From contig JAFGNQ010000498.1 in NCBI GenBank assembly GCA_016926925.1, forward strand, positions 1-6,541: a DNA stretch of 6,541 nucleotides, read 5' to 3'. The DNA comes from Candidatus Aminicenantota bacterium. GTDB taxonomy: Bacteria > Acidobacteriota > Aminicenantia > Aminicenantales > Aminicenantaceae. Positions 6,514 through 6,541 of this stretch are shown here, piece after piece (within the stretch, counting starts at the first letter, position 1; each line of letters starts with the position of its first letter). Made by a program: the position numbers and the translations under genes. Below the pieces are notes generated by a model, which did not search any database, was not told where the DNA came from, and was given only the letters and a program-made list of their open reading frames with translations.

Positions 6514-6541
6514 TGACAAAATCGGCTCGCCCGGAGGGTAA

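Noticed and set aside
6317..6541. Small gene, tRNA or CRISPR array at the right edge
   Set aside because: No cloverleaf, no regularly spaced direct repeats and no credible reading frame with a ribosome site. The symmetry is explained by two palindromes.

Overview
The window is bacterial DNA of roughly balanced base composition. It carries five protein genes, all on the minus strand, so transcription runs from the right edge to the left edge. Reading in that direction they are: a tandem-GNAT acetyltransferase; a compact single-chain transketolase; an exported staphylococcal-nuclease-like protein with an extra C-terminal OB-like domain; a CPA2-type cation/proton antiporter; and the first 364 codons of a large secreted beta-propeller (Asp-box/VPS10-like) protein cut by the left edge. 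Clear Shine-Dalgarno sites and sigma70-like promoter elements support a bacterium. The Asp-box family with the conserved 'WR.IGP.RGGRV' opening and an animal-like transketolase of about 610 residues are combinations I associate with Acidobacteriota and relatives such as Aminicenantia. That placement is inference at low confidence, because there is no marker gene here.

Layout. 6401-6541: non-coding DNA with a perfect 13-bp inverted repeat and, just after it, a longer multi-helix palindrome; it looks like a dispersed intergenic repeat. 6343-6370: a good promoter for the acetyltransferase (GTG start at 6316, stop at 5369). 5195-5368: AT-rich spacer with T tracts and a consensus -10 box, then a strong ribosome binding site for transketolase (5194 to 3356). 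3243-3355: spacer with only weak inverted repeats. 3242-2409: the nuclease. 2308-2408: spacer with a candidate promoter overlapping the nuclease stop codon and a perfect hairpin in the predicted antiporter leader. 2307-1114: the antiporter. The beta-propeller gene starts 19 bp after the antiporter stop and runs out of the window.

How the genes work together. Only the antiporter and beta-propeller genes are close enough to look like one transcription unit. The others have spacers of about 100-170 bp and unrelated roles: central carbon metabolism (transketolase), ion homeostasis (antiporter), extracytoplasmic nucleic-acid degradation (nuclease) and an acyl transfer of unknown substrate. I see no defence system, mobile element gene, CRISPR array, tRNA or rRNA. 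The least explained part of the window is the structured repeat at the right edge.
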